This document shows, in pieces, positions 17,246 through 25,564 of a stretch of 64,000 nucleotides of DNA. This DNA comes from Colimorpha sp045222295 (GTDB taxonomy: Bacteria > Bacteroidota > Bacteroidia > Bacteroidales > P3): NCBI GenBank assembly GCA_045222295.1, contig JBGUXP010000004.1, forward strand, positions 5,068 to 69,067. The letters run 5' to 3'. The stretch's first letter is position 1, and every line of letters begins with the position of its first letter. Made by a program: the position numbers and the translations under genes. Below the pieces are notes generated by a model. It searched no databases, had not been told where the DNA came from, and worked only from the letters and a program-made list of their open reading frames with translations.

Positions 17246-18084
17246 AAAAGCTCATCGTTATCACTGGCCCTACGGCTTCTGGAAAAACCGCCGAAGCTGT
17301 TCACCTTGCACAAGAGCTTGGGACTGAAATTCTTTCCTGTGATTCGCGCCAGTTCTACCGTGAGATGCGCATCGGCGTGGCCCGCCCTTCCGACGAGGAG
17401 TTGGCTGCCGCTCCCCATCATTTCATTGCCTGTCGCTCGGTGACAAAGCCTTATAATATCTCTGACTATGAGCGCGATGCTGTGAGCTTGCTTGACAATC
17501 TCTTCCAACGCCACGACACTGTTATCGCGGTCGGAGGCAGTGGCCTTTACGTCGATGCCCTGCGCTTAGGTGTCACCTCCATGCCCGATCCAACACCCGA
17601 ACTTCGGGCGCGTCTCCAGCAGATGCCTCTCGAGGAAAAACGCTCTCAGCTACAGATGCTTGACCCTGAATATTATGCCCGTGTAGACCTCCGTAACCCT
17701 GTGCGCCTGCAGCGAGCCCTGGAGGTCTGCTATATGACGGGACATCCTTATTCCCAGGTGCTCGCCGAGAGCGAACCCGCCTCTCGCCCCTTCGACATCG
17801 AGGTGCGTGTCATCCAGATTCCGAATTCCGAACTTCGAACCAGAATCGACCAGCGTGTCGACCGTATGATGGCAGAGGGACTCCTCGACGAAGTGCGGAC
17901 GCTCCTCCCTTACCGAGAACTCACCACTCTTCGTACCGTTGGCTACCGAGAACTCTTTCCCGTCCTCGACGGCACTGCCCAGCTAGTTGATGCTGTGGCT
18001 CAGATTAAGCTAAACACCTGGCACTACGCACGTAAGCAGCTCACCTGGTGCCGCCGCTATATCTCCTCTGTACATCCTCTGTAG
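17242..18084 (+). CDS. miaA: tRNA dimethylallyltransferase
   Basis: This 280-residue enzyme adds a dimethylallyl group to A37 of tRNAs reading UNN codons. The P-loop GPTASGKT is at residues 9-16, followed by SCDSRQFYREM and GGSGLYVDAL. The start is a TTG that overlaps the aroA stop (TTGA), which fits translational coupling, and no better start is visible. The protein is a little shorter than usual. Its last residues (ISSVHPL) and the stop come from an 11-bp tandem repeat that begins inside the gene, so the natural C-terminus appears to have been replaced or trimmed. Confidence 0.92.
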   Translation: MKKLIVITGPTASGKTAEAVHLAQELGTEILSCDSRQFYREMRIGVARPSDEELAAAPHHFIACRSVTKPYNISDYERDAVSLLDNLFQRHDTVIAVGGSGLYVDALRLGVTSMPDPTPELRARLQQMPLEEKRSQLQMLDPEYYARVDLRNPVRLQRALEVCYMTGHPYSQVLAESEPASRPFDIEVRVIQIPNSELRTRIDQRVDRMMAEGLLDEVRTLLPYRELTTLRTVGYRELFPVLDGTAQLVDAVAQIKLNTWHYARKQLTWCRRYISSVHPL

Positions 18085-18128
18085 TTCCTCTGTACATCCT
18101 CTGTATATGCTCTGTGTCCGACACAGAG
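18064..18128. repeat. 11-bp tandem repeat ending in a hairpin, overlapping miaA
   Basis: CCTCTGTACAT, CCTCTGTAGTT, CCTCTGTACAT and CCTCTGTATAT units lead into CTCTGTG, TCCGA, CACAGAG, a perfect hairpin followed by A residues. A second copy of the same arrangement lies at 28562-28606, before topA. Confidence 0.85.
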
Positions 18129-18159
18129 AAAAAACATGGGAAATACCGTGTAGATTTTT

Positions 18160-18299
18160 TTTGTCCAGTTTTAAAATAAATTGTATTTTGCCGCACTTAA
18201 CAGACAACCGACCGATGCTCTGATAAGTTTATAATCATCTGTCTTTTAGTTTGAAACAATGAAAAGTCAGGCTGCGGGAACAGCCGTGAGTTTTTTGAC
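18160..18299 (+). ncRNA. Possible small RNA or attenuated leader
   Basis: TTTG (18160-18163) and TATTTTG (18184-18190, one base short of consensus) are separated by 20 bp and could form a promoter. The sequence after it can fold: AGACA...GATG (18202-18217) pairs with CATC-TGTCT (18236-18244). GGCTG-CAGCC (18270-18285) is followed by a six-T run at 18291-18296. This could be a short RNA of about 100 nt or a leader for the small frame at 18327. No known RNA family was recognised, and the terminator is weak. Confidence 0.3.
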
Positions 18300-18326
18300 A
18301 TTGTCCATTGTTTAACTTTAAAAGAG

Positions 18327-18653
18327 ATGATTATGAAAGACAAAAGAATCAGAATCAACAAGCGCATGATGGCATGGACCGACGGGACACGCACGCACGT
18401 CATTACCAGTGTGTGGCGGCAAGTGGATGACTATGGGCGCACGATGCACAACTCTCCGCGCCCCCGGCCGCTGGGTGCACGAAGGGTAAAAAAAGAGGGC
18501 TTCCAATCGGAAGCCCTCTTTTTTTGTTTTATCAATATTTGTAGAAGCCTTCGCCAGTCTTGCGGCCAAGGAGGCCGGCGCGGACCATCTTGCGGAGCAG
18601 GGGGTGGGGACGATACTTGGGATCGCCAAACTCTTTGTAGAGCACCTCCATGA
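18327..18653 (+). CDS. Doubtful small ORF
   Basis: An open frame begins MIMKDKRIRINKRMMAWTDG and looks plausible for about 50 codons, with TRTHVITSVWRQVDDYGRTM. It then runs through the strong terminator at 18488-18525 and into sequence antisense to hbd before reaching a stop. A transcript ending at the terminator would therefore lack a stop codon. I recognise no family. It may be a remnant of a small gene or a chance frame. Its position directly after the candidate leader at 18160-18299 is the main reason to record it. Confidence 0.2.
   Translation: MIMKDKRIRINKRMMAWTDGTRTHVITSVWRQVDDYGRTMHNSPRPRPLGARRVKKEGFQSEALFFCFINICRSLRQSCGQGGRRGPSCGAGGGDDTWDRQTLCRAPP
18488..18525. terminator. Bidirectional terminator between miaA and hbd regions
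   Basis: AAAAAAAGAGGGCTTCC, loop AATC and GGAAGCCCTCTTTTTTT form a hairpin with A and T tracts on both sides. It should stop transcription from both the plus-strand region and the minus-strand hbd gene. Confidence 0.92.
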
Positions 18654-19368
18654 TGGCCAGATTAACATCGTTGCCAATGAGGTCGGCCAGGGCCAGGGGA
18701 CCCATGGGGTGGTTGGCACCGAGCATCATGCATTTGTCGATGTCCTCGGCAGAGGCAATACCGTCGGCGAGGATGCCGACAGCCTCGTTAATCATGGGGA
18801 TAAGGATGCGGTTGACCACGAAGCCGGGGGCTTCCTTCACCTCGACAGGCTGTTTGCCGATGGAGGTGGCAAGGTCGACGACGCATTTGGTTACCTCGTC
18901 GCTAGTGAGCTGGCCGCGGATGACCTCGACGAGGGCCATGCGGTCGGCGGGGTTGAAGAAGTGCATGCCGATGAACTGGGCGGGGCGCTTGGTGCAGGCG
19001 GCAATCTCGGTGATGGAGAGCGAACTGCTGTTGGTGGCGAAGATGGTCTCGGGCTTGCAGATGCCGTCGAGCTCAGTGAAGACATCCTTCTTGAGCTGCA
19101 TCTCCTCGACGGCGGCCTCGATGACGAGGTCGGCATCGGCGAAGGTGGCGTAGTCGGTGGTGGTGACGATGTTCTTGAGGAGGGTGTCGACCTGTTCCTG
19201 GGTCATTTTGCCTTTCTCGACGAGTTTGCCGTAACCTTTGGCGATGGAGGCCATGGCTTTGTCGAGGCTGGCCTGGGTGCGGCTCTTCATGACGACAGGC
19301 ATCTGGGCGGCGAAGGCTTTCACAATGCCTTTAGCCATGGTGCCGGTTCCGATAACACAAATTTTCAT
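18532..19368 (-). CDS. hbd: 3-hydroxybutyryl-CoA dehydrogenase
   Basis: This 278-residue NAD(P)-dependent dehydrogenase interconverts acetoacetyl-CoA and 3-hydroxybutyryl-CoA. The N-terminal Rossmann motif is GTGTMAKG (residues 7-14). The catalytic His lies in QFIGMHFFNPADRMALVEVI, and the C-terminal dimer domain includes PGFVVNRILIPMINEA and MGLGANHPMGPLALADLIG-like sequence. It lies 27 bp after crt on the minus strand, so the two probably form one operon. Thiolase and acyl-CoA dehydrogenase genes are not in the window. Confidence 0.92.
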   Translation of the reverse strand: MKICVIGTGTMAKGIVKAFAAQMPVVMKSRTQASLDKAMASIAKGYGKLVEKGKMTQEQVDTLLKNIVTTTDYATFADADLVIEAAVEEMQLKKDVFTELDGICKPETIFATNSSSLSITEIAACTKRPAQFIGMHFFNPADRMALVEVIRGQLTSDEVTKCVVDLATSIGKQPVEVKEAPGFVVNRILIPMINEAVGILADGIASAEDIDKCMMLGANHPMGPLALADLIGNDVNLAIMEVLYKEFGDPKYRPHPLLRKMVRAGLLGRKTGEGFYKY

Positions 19369-19395
19369 GTTGTTAATTATTTAAATGTTAAACGA

Positions 19396-20172
19396 TTATT
19401 TCCCTTGGAATTCGCATTTGCCTTTCTCTAGGAAGGCTTTCATGCCGTTCTTCTGGTCCTCGGTGGCGAAACACTGGCCGAAGGCGCGGCTCTCAAAGGC
19501 GATGGCGTTCTCGACGGGCATGTCGTATTCAGCATCGATACAGAGTTTGGCGGCGCTGACGGCAAGGGGGGCGTTGGCGGCAATCTGACTGGCAATTTCC
19601 ATTGCGCGGTTCATCAATTCTGCCTGGGGTACCACCTCATTGACCAAGCCGATGCGGAAGGCATCGTCGGCTTTGATGTTCTTGCCAGTGTAAATGAGCT
19701 GTTTGGCCATGCCCTGACCCACGAGGCGAGCGAGGCGCACGGTGCCGCTAAAGCCAGGAATGATTCCCAGACCCACTTCTGGCTGGCCAAAGCGGGCGTT
19801 GTCACTGCAGATGCGTATGTCGCAGGCCATGGCGAGTTCGCAGCCGCCACCAAGGGCGAAGCCGTTGACGGCTGCGATGACAGGGCAGGCGAGGGTCTCG
19901 AGGCGGCGGAACACCTGGGCGCCACGCTGACCGAAAGCCTCGCCTTGCTGGGCGTTGAGGGTGGCCATCTCGCTGATGTCGGCTCCTGCTACAAAGCTTT
20001 TCTCGCCGTCGCCGGTAATGATGAGGCAGCGGTAATTGCCATCTTCGAACTCGTCGAGGTATTCGTCAATCTCACCCAGAATGGTGCTGTTGAGGGCGTT
20101 GAGGCTCTTAGGCGCGGAGATGGTCATGATGGCAATGTAGCCACGTTCTTCTATTTTAAGGTGTTCGTACAT
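19396..20172 (-). CDS. crt: Enoyl-CoA hydratase (crotonase family)
   Basis: This 258-residue crotonase-fold enzyme probably hydrates crotonyl-CoA to 3-hydroxybutyryl-CoA. The oxyanion-hole segments are SFVAGADISEM and GFALGGGCELAMACD. The two usual catalytic glutamates are present in GGGCELAMA and FGQPEVGLGIIPGF. Pairing with hbd supports crotonase over other members of this broad fold, but substrate chain length cannot be fixed from sequence. A -7 box lies 25 bp upstream. Confidence 0.88.
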   Translation of the reverse strand: MYEHLKIEERGYIAIMTISAPKSLNALNSTILGEIDEYLDEFEDGNYRCLIITGDGEKSFVAGADISEMATLNAQQGEAFGQRGAQVFRRLETLACPVIAAVNGFALGGGCELAMACDIRICSDNARFGQPEVGLGIIPGFSGTVRLARLVGQGMAKQLIYTGKNIKADDAFRIGLVNEVVPQAELMNRAMEIASQIAANAPLAVSAAKLCIDAEYDMPVENAIAFESRAFGQCFATEDQKNGMKAFLEKGKCEFQGK

Positions 20173-20197
20173 AATCTGTATTGTTTTTTTGAGACTG

Positions 20198-20205
20198 CAA
20201 AGGTA
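20198..20205 (-). promoter_or_regulatory. -7 box upstream of crt
   Basis: The minus strand reads TACCTTTG (CAAAGGTA on plus). The -33 position at 20225-20228 reads TTTC, one mismatch, at 19 bp spacing. Confidence 0.6.
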
Positions 20206-20235
20206 CGAAAAAATACCGATGTGGGAAAATATTTT

Positions 20236-21663
20236 TTATTCTTTAGGTTTAAGACCAAGAGTGGCGGCGATGTCAATCATCATCTGCCAGGCGGCGGCGC
20301 GGTCGTTGGGAATCTGGCCGTCGAGGATAGCATCCTTGATGGCATCCTTAATGGTGCCTATCTCGCGGCAGGGGCCGATTCCGAAGGTGGTCATGATGTC
20401 CTCGCCACTGACGGGGGGCTGGAAGTTGCGGATGCGATCGCGCTCCTCTAGTTCGACGAGTTTCCGTTTTACCAATTCGAAGTTGGCGCGGTGGCGACGT
20501 TGCTTCTCCTCGTTGCGGGTGGTGATGTCGGCATTGCAGAGCAGCATCAGGTCGTCGATGTCGTCGCCAGCCTCGAAGAGCAGGCGGCGCACGGCGCTGT
20601 CGGTGACGACATCTTCAGCGAGGATGATGGGACGCATGTGGAGCATGACAAGTTTCTCCACGTAGCGCATCTCCTCTCCCAAGGGTAGGCGCAGGCGCTT
20701 GAAGATGCGCTTCACCATGTGGGCGCCGCGGGCCTCGTGGCCGTGAAAGGTCCACCCCTGCTTGGTGTCGTAGTGCTTCACGCCAGGCTTGCCAACGTCG
20801 TGCAGCAATGCACTCCATCTCAGCCACAGGTTGTCGCTGCCGGCAGAGACATTGTCCAGCACCTGCATGGTGTGGAAGAAGATGTCTTTGTGTCCACGAC
20901 CATCAACTGTTTCTACTCCAGCGAGGGCGCTGATTTCGGGGAGGATGAGTTGCATGAGGCCACATTTCTGCATGAGCTTGAGACCGAGGGAGGGGGTAGG
21001 AGAGAGCATGATTTTGTTGAGCTCTGTAGTGATGCGTTCGGCGGAGACAATCTCAATACGTTTGGCATTACGGGAGATGGCCTCGAAGGTGTCGTCAGCG
21101 ATGCGGAAGCCGAGCTGCGAAGCAAAACGCACGGCACGCATCATGCGCAAGGGGTCGTCGCTGAAAGTAATGTCAGGGTCTAGAGGTGTTCGTAGGATAC
21201 CCTCGTTGAGGTCGTGGATGCCGCCGAAGGGGTCCATAAGTTCGCCGTAGCGGTCGGCATTGAGACAGACGGCGAGGGCGTTGACGGTGAAGTCGCGGCG
21301 GTTCTGGTCGTCCTTGAGGGTGCCGTTCTCGACGATGGGCTTGCGGCTGTCGTGGGAATAGCTCTCACGGCGGGCACCGACGAATTCTATCTCGAGGTTG
21401 TGGTAGCGGAAAGAGGCTGTCCCGAAGTTCTTGAAGACCGAGACCTTGCTGCCACCGACAGTTTCCGAAACAACCTTTGCTAGTTCTATGCCGATATGAA
21501 CCTCGCCACCTTCGTCATTGCCGATGCATACTACGTCGATGTCGGTGCAGGGGCGTTGCAGGAAATAGTCGCGCACCACGCCGCCGACGGCATAGGCATC
21601 GATACCCAGACGGTCGGCGCATTGGCCGATTGTGTGGTAGAGGTCAAGTCCGAGGTCGATCAT
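20236..21663 (-). CDS. cca: CCA tRNA nucleotidyltransferase with HD domain
   Basis: This 475-residue protein of the poly(A) polymerase/CCA-adding family adds or repairs the tRNA 3' CCA end. That fits the tRNA in this window, which lacks an encoded CCA. The nucleotidyltransferase motif is GGVVRDYFLQRPCTDIDVV (residues about 27-45), followed by RRDFTVNALAV. The HD motif is LLHDVGKP near 290, with FHGHEARGA after it. The bacterial HD domain gives phosphatase or phosphodiesterase activity in studied relatives. It lies 9 bp after the MORN lipoprotein gene. Confidence 0.9.
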   Translation of the reverse strand: MIDLGLDLYHTIGQCADRLGIDAYAVGGVVRDYFLQRPCTDIDVVCIGNDEGGEVHIGIELAKVVSETVGGSKVSVFKNFGTASFRYHNLEIEFVGARRESYSHDSRKPIVENGTLKDDQNRRDFTVNALAVCLNADRYGELMDPFGGIHDLNEGILRTPLDPDITFSDDPLRMMRAVRFASQLGFRIADDTFEAISRNAKRIEIVSAERITTELNKIMLSPTPSLGLKLMQKCGLMQLILPEISALAGVETVDGRGHKDIFFHTMQVLDNVSAGSDNLWLRWSALLHDVGKPGVKHYDTKQGWTFHGHEARGAHMVKRIFKRLRLPLGEEMRYVEKLVMLHMRPIILAEDVVTDSAVRRLLFEAGDDIDDLMLLCNADITTRNEEKQRRHRANFELVKRKLVELEERDRIRNFQPPVSGEDIMTTFGIGPCREIGTIKDAIKDAILDGQIPNDRAAAWQMMIDIAATLGLKPKE

Positions 21664-21672
21664 GGTTGGCTG

Positions 21673-22203
21673 TTAGTAAATCTGTGTGGTGGCGAGGGTG
21701 CCGTCGGGGTTGTAGATTTCCCATGTACCGGTGCGGACACCTTCGTGGTACTGGCCAATATAGTAAGGGATACCGTTCTCGCGGAAGACCTTGTAGGGAC
21801 CTTCCTCTTTGCCGCCGACAAATGAGCTCTCTGCCTGGGGGCTGCCGTTGGGGAAATAGAAAATCCACCGTCCCTCGCGGAGGCCGTTTACGGTGGTTCC
21901 TTGGCTGCGCAGCTGCATGGTGGAGTAGAACTGGTACCAGAGTTGCTGCTGGCCGACAATGAAACAGACGGTCATGGGGTGCCCCTCGGGGCCACGCTCG
22001 ACGACGCGCAGCGAGTCACAGTTCTTGATATAGGGGGCTCCGTCGGGACCTAGGAACTGCCATGTGGCGTTGAGACTGTCGGTGCCTTCGAACTGGCAGA
22101 TGGCCACCACCGAGTTGTCGGCGGCACGGTATTCGTGGGTTGTGGTGTGGCTACAGGCGGCGAGAGTAAATGCCGCAAGCGTGATTATCAGCAGTTTTTT
22201 CAT
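21673..22203 (-). CDS. Lipoprotein with MORN-like repeats
   Basis: This 176-residue protein has a lipoprotein signal (FTLAAC, Cys17). Its second half has MORN/YwqK-like repeats: LREGRWIFYFPNGSPQAE, KEEGPYKVFRENGIPYYIG and VRTGTWEIYNPDGTLATT. Such repeats occur in many Bacteroidota envelope proteins and are annotated as YwqK-like, although no toxin neighbour is present here. Its function is unknown. A -7 box is present upstream and cca follows closely. Confidence 0.8.
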   Translation of the reverse strand: MKKLLIITLAAFTLAACSHTTTHEYRAADNSVVAICQFEGTDSLNATWQFLGPDGAPYIKNCDSLRVVERGPEGHPMTVCFIVGQQQLWYQFYSTMQLRSQGTTVNGLREGRWIFYFPNGSPQAESSFVGGKEEGPYKVFRENGIPYYIGQYHEGVRTGTWEIYNPDGTLATTQIY

Positions 22204-22226
22204 TTTCTTTGAGCTTTATTTGGCTG

Positions 22227-22234
22227 CAAAGATA
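22227..22234 (-). promoter_or_regulatory. -7 box upstream of the MORN lipoprotein
   Basis: The minus strand reads TATCTTTG (CAAAGATA on plus), 24 bp upstream of the ATG. No clear -33 element was seen. Confidence 0.5.
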
Positions 22235-22249
22235 CGAAAAAAAATAGAA

Positions 22250-24064
22250 TTAGGGGTGGAGATGGTTGTAAAGGAGGGCTCCTTTGGCGGGACCGATGGC
22301 CTCGGAGAGGTCGGCCAGGGTCTGGATTTGAATCTGTTTTACCGAGCCGAAACGTAGGAGTAGTTCGTGGGCTGTCTTGGGGCCGATGCCGGGGATGTCG
22401 GTGAGCGAGGTTCGGAAGGTGCCTTTGGAACGCTTGTCTTTGTGGAATGTGATGGCGAAGCGGTGCACCTCGTTCTGTATCTGTTCCAGCAGGTGGAACA
22501 GCGGGTCGGTGGGTTTGAGCTGTACCACTGCCACCTCGCCTTTCTCGTTGAAGCGGAGCAGCTCGTTGGTGCGGTGACGGTCGTCTTTGGAAAGTCCTGC
22601 AATGGGAATGTCCAGCTGCAGTTTGTCGCGCAGCACGCGGCGAGCTATCTCCATCTGTCCTTCGCCGCCGTCGACAATCAGTAGGTCGGGCAGAGGCTTC
22701 TCTTCATTGCGGAGGCGGCTGTAGCGTCGTTCGATGACCTCTGCCATCGAGGCGTAGTCGTCGGGACCTTCAACAGTCTTGATATTGAATTTTCGGTATT
22801 CCTTACGGTTGGGTTTACCCTTGGTGAAACGCACCATGCCGGCCACGGGATAGGCCCCTTGGATATTGGAGTTGTCGAAGCACTCAATCTCCATTGGCAG
22901 TGTGGGGAGCTGTAAGGCTTTCTGTATGCGTTCCAGCAGTTTCACCGCCTGTGGGGCGGCCTCGCCGTCGGTGAGGGCCCGTTGGTGGCGGCATTGTTTC
23001 ATGTAGCTCTCCACATTGCGTAGAGAAAGTTCCAGAAGTTTCTTCCGGTCGCCGCGGGGGTCGGCGTTTTGCTGCAGGTAGTCCCCGGGGATGTCGGCCA
23101 CGCGGAAAGGCAATATGATTTCGTGGGCCGTACTCCCCGTCTGTTCATGCAAGGCAGGGACGACGGTGCCCAGAATCTCCTCGTTACTCTCGTCCAACTG
23201 TTTCTTTATCTCGTTGCTGAAACTGTAGATGATGCTACCGTTCTTGATGCGCATCATGTTGACGTAGGCGTACTTCTCGTCACTAAGGATAGAGACCACG
23301 TCGACATCCTTTACATTGGTGTCCACCACTGTCGAGCGGCTCTGGTATTCCTCCAGCAGGTGAATCTTCTTCTTGAGGGCCTCGGCCTCTTCGAAGCGTA
23401 GCTCCGCGGCCAGGGAGAACATTTTTTCTTTCATTGCCTCTATAATCTCTCCGAAGTCGCCTTTCAGTATGCGGCGGATGTTCTCTATAGTCGCATGGTA
23501 TTCTTCCTTCGACTGCAATCCTGCGCAGGGAGCACCACAGAGGCCTATCTGATGCTTCATGCAGGGCCGTTTTCCCATGGTGTCACAAGTGCGGTATTGG
23601 AACAGCTGTCGGATGATGTCCTGCAGCTCGCGCAGGATGCGTCCGTTGGGGTATGGACCGAAATATTGCCCCTTCAGATTCCTCCTTCGCGTGTACAGCA
23701 GTCGCGGGTATTCCTCATCGGTGATGCACAGGTAGGGATAGCTCTTGTCGTCTTTAAGCATCGAGTTATAGCGTGGCTGGTAGCGCTTGATGAGGCTATT
23801 TTCCAACAGCAGGGCATCAACCTCGGTGGCGACGACAGTGACGCGGATGTCATAGATGTTACGGACTAGCATCTTGATTTTGGCACTCTTATCATCGTAG
23901 TGGGAAAAATAGCTACTGACGCGGCGCTGGAGGTTTCGGGCCTTTCCCACATAGATGACAGTTCCCGAGGCATCCAGATGCTGATACACGCCGGGGTTCT
24001 CGGGAATTGTCTTCAACCGCATGGCGATGCGGTCGATATTCTTATTGATACTGCTGTCTATCAA
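22250..24064 (-). CDS. uvrC: Excinuclease ABC subunit C
   Basis: This 604-residue nuclease makes both incisions in nucleotide excision repair. The N-terminal GIY-YIG domain starts at PENPGVYQHLDASGTVIYVGKA (shown as overlapping PENPGVYQH and GTVIYVGKA). A UVR motif (FEEAEALKKKIHLLEEY) lies near residue 220 and binds UvrB. The C-terminal RNase H-like part has ECFDNSNIQG and LLIVDGGEGQM, and helix-hairpin-helix repeats end the protein (DIPGIGPKTAHELL). Its start overlaps the gldH stop by 4 bp. Confidence 0.96.
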   Translation of the reverse strand: MIDSSINKNIDRIAMRLKTIPENPGVYQHLDASGTVIYVGKARNLQRRVSSYFSHYDDKSAKIKMLVRNIYDIRVTVVATEVDALLLENSLIKRYQPRYNSMLKDDKSYPYLCITDEEYPRLLYTRRRNLKGQYFGPYPNGRILRELQDIIRQLFQYRTCDTMGKRPCMKHQIGLCGAPCAGLQSKEEYHATIENIRRILKGDFGEIIEAMKEKMFSLAAELRFEEAEALKKKIHLLEEYQSRSTVVDTNVKDVDVVSILSDEKYAYVNMMRIKNGSIIYSFSNEIKKQLDESNEEILGTVVPALHEQTGSTAHEIILPFRVADIPGDYLQQNADPRGDRKKLLELSLRNVESYMKQCRHQRALTDGEAAPQAVKLLERIQKALQLPTLPMEIECFDNSNIQGAYPVAGMVRFTKGKPNRKEYRKFNIKTVEGPDDYASMAEVIERRYSRLRNEEKPLPDLLIVDGGEGQMEIARRVLRDKLQLDIPIAGLSKDDRHRTNELLRFNEKGEVAVVQLKPTDPLFHLLEQIQNEVHRFAITFHKDKRSKGTFRTSLTDIPGIGPKTAHELLLRFGSVKQIQIQTLADLSEAIGPAKGALLYNHLHP

Positions 24065-24564
24065 TCGTCGAGGGCTTTGTAGTCAATCTCTGTGCGCTCG
24101 ATGTCCAGTGTCAGGCTGTAGAAGCCTTCTAGCTCATACTGGCTAGTGGCCTGACCAATTTCCATGCGGTAGGTGCCTTTGCTGTTGAAGGAGAAGAATG
24201 GGCGTATGTTCTGTCTAACTACTCTCAGGCCGTCGCGGCTGCGCCCTTTTTGCGGCTCACCCTTCCAGCGGCCGTTCTCCATCAAGTTGATATAGGCGTA
24301 GAACATGCGGCGTTCTCCATCGGGGCTGTAGAGGTTCACCGTCAGTGGCAGTTGCGGGTTGCGCATCATGGCACTATCTACTACCACCTCGAAGTCGATG
24401 CGGTAGTAGTCGTCGGGATTGTTTACATTAATCTCGAAACTCTCCGGCGAAAAGCGCTGCCATACGGCACGGTCGAACTTACGGGTTTCATTCACCAACT
24501 CACCTTTTCCGTCACAGGCGGTCAAGAAAAAAACACCTAATAATACTGCAAATAAGTTTCTCAT
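24061..24564 (-). CDS. gldH: GldH-like gliding motility lipoprotein
   Basis: This 167-residue protein has a lipoprotein signal (FFLTAC, Cys17). The mature part matches the GldH pattern: a FDRAVWQRFSPESFEI opening, DYYRIDFEVVVDS, LYSPDGERRMFYAYINLMENG, and a closing GTYRMEIGQATSQYELEGFYS block. GldH is associated with gliding and type IX secretion in Bacteroidota, which fits the two T9SS cargo genes nearby, one of them in the same operon. Sequence divergence in this family is high, so the symbol is a moderate-confidence assignment. Confidence 0.75.
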   Translation of the reverse strand: MRNLFAVLLGVFFLTACDGKGELVNETRKFDRAVWQRFSPESFEINVNNPDDYYRIDFEVVVDSAMMRNPQLPLTVNLYSPDGERRMFYAYINLMENGRWKGEPQKGRSRDGLRVVRQNIRPFFSFNSKGTYRMEIGQATSQYELEGFYSLTLDIERTEIDYKALDD

Positions 24565-24569
24565 TTGTC

Positions 24570-25556
24570 TTATCTCCTCTTAATCAAAGCTTCCATAATC
24601 TGTACCGCGTTGGTTGCAGCACCTTTGCGGATATTGTCGGCCACCACCCATAGGTTCAACGTTTGCGGTTGCGACGGGTCTCTGCGCAGACGTCCCACGA
24701 ATACCTCGTCCTTATGGTGTGCCGTAATAGGCATCGGGTAGATGTTATGTTCAGGGTCGTCTTGCAGCACTACGCCGGAGGTGGCTGCAATTTGGCGCCG
24801 AACTTCCGCAAGGTCGTACTCTCTCTTCAGCTCCACATTGACCGACTCGCTGTGTCCTCCCACTACCGGTACACGCACCACCGTGGCGGAAATCATGATG
24901 TCGGGGTCGGCGAAGATTTTCCGTGTCTCGTCCACCAGTTTTTGCTCTTCGGTCGTGTAGCCGCTCTCCAGCCAGTCGCCGCCGTGGGGGAAGAGGTTCC
25001 TGTGGATGGGGTAGGGGTAGGCCATCTCCGAGGGTTTTTCTCCGTTCTCCTCGGACTCTAGTTGTCTCACCGCCTTGATGCCCGTGCCAGTAATGCTCTG
25101 GTAGGTGGAGACTACAATGCGTCGTATGCCATATTCGCGCTCCAGGGCCGAAATGGCCAGCACCATCTGTATTGTTGAGCAATTGGGATTAGCAATGATG
25201 CGGTCGGTGGGTTTCACGGCGTTGATATTGATTTCGGGTACCACCAGCGGCTTGTCGGCATCTTTGCGCCATGCCGACGAGTTATCGATAACTGTCGTGC
25301 CCTTCTCTGCAAACAGTGGCGCATACTGCCGCGAGGCGCTGGCTCCCGCCGAGAAGATGGCATAGTCAGGTTTCGCAGCAATGGCTTCTTCTACCGATAC
25401 AACCGTCAGCTGTCGCCCCGCAAAGTCTATCGTTTTGCCGATGGATTTCGGCGATGCCGCTGCGATGATTTCTTCCTTTCCGAAACCGCGCTCTTCCAGC
25501 ACCGTCAGCATTTCTCGTCCTACGAGCCCTGTCGCTCCTACTACTGCAATCTTCAT
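24570..25556 (-). CDS. asd: Aspartate-semialdehyde dehydrogenase
   Basis: This 328-residue enzyme reduces aspartyl phosphate to aspartate semialdehyde for lysine, threonine, methionine and diaminopimelate synthesis. The NADP motif GATGLVG is at residues 7-13. The active-site Cys126 lies in NPNCSTIQM. QSITGTGIKAVRQLE and RVPVVGGHSESVNVE are conserved. I chose the ATG at 25556 over a TTG four codons upstream because MKIAVVGATG is the normal family start. It lies 8 bp after the T9SS cargo gene. Confidence 0.95.
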   Translation of the reverse strand: MKIAVVGATGLVGREMLTVLEERGFGKEEIIAAASPKSIGKTIDFAGRQLTVVSVEEAIAAKPDYAIFSAGASASRQYAPLFAEKGTTVIDNSSAWRKDADKPLVVPEININAVKPTDRIIANPNCSTIQMVLAISALEREYGIRRIVVSTYQSITGTGIKAVRQLESEENGEKPSEMAYPYPIHRNLFPHGGDWLESGYTTEEQKLVDETRKIFADPDIMISATVVRVPVVGGHSESVNVELKREYDLAEVRRQIAATSGVVLQDDPEHNIYPMPITAHHKDEVFVGRLRRDPSQPQTLNLWVVADNIRKGAATNAVQIMEALIKRR

Positions 25557-25564
25557 ATGACTTA

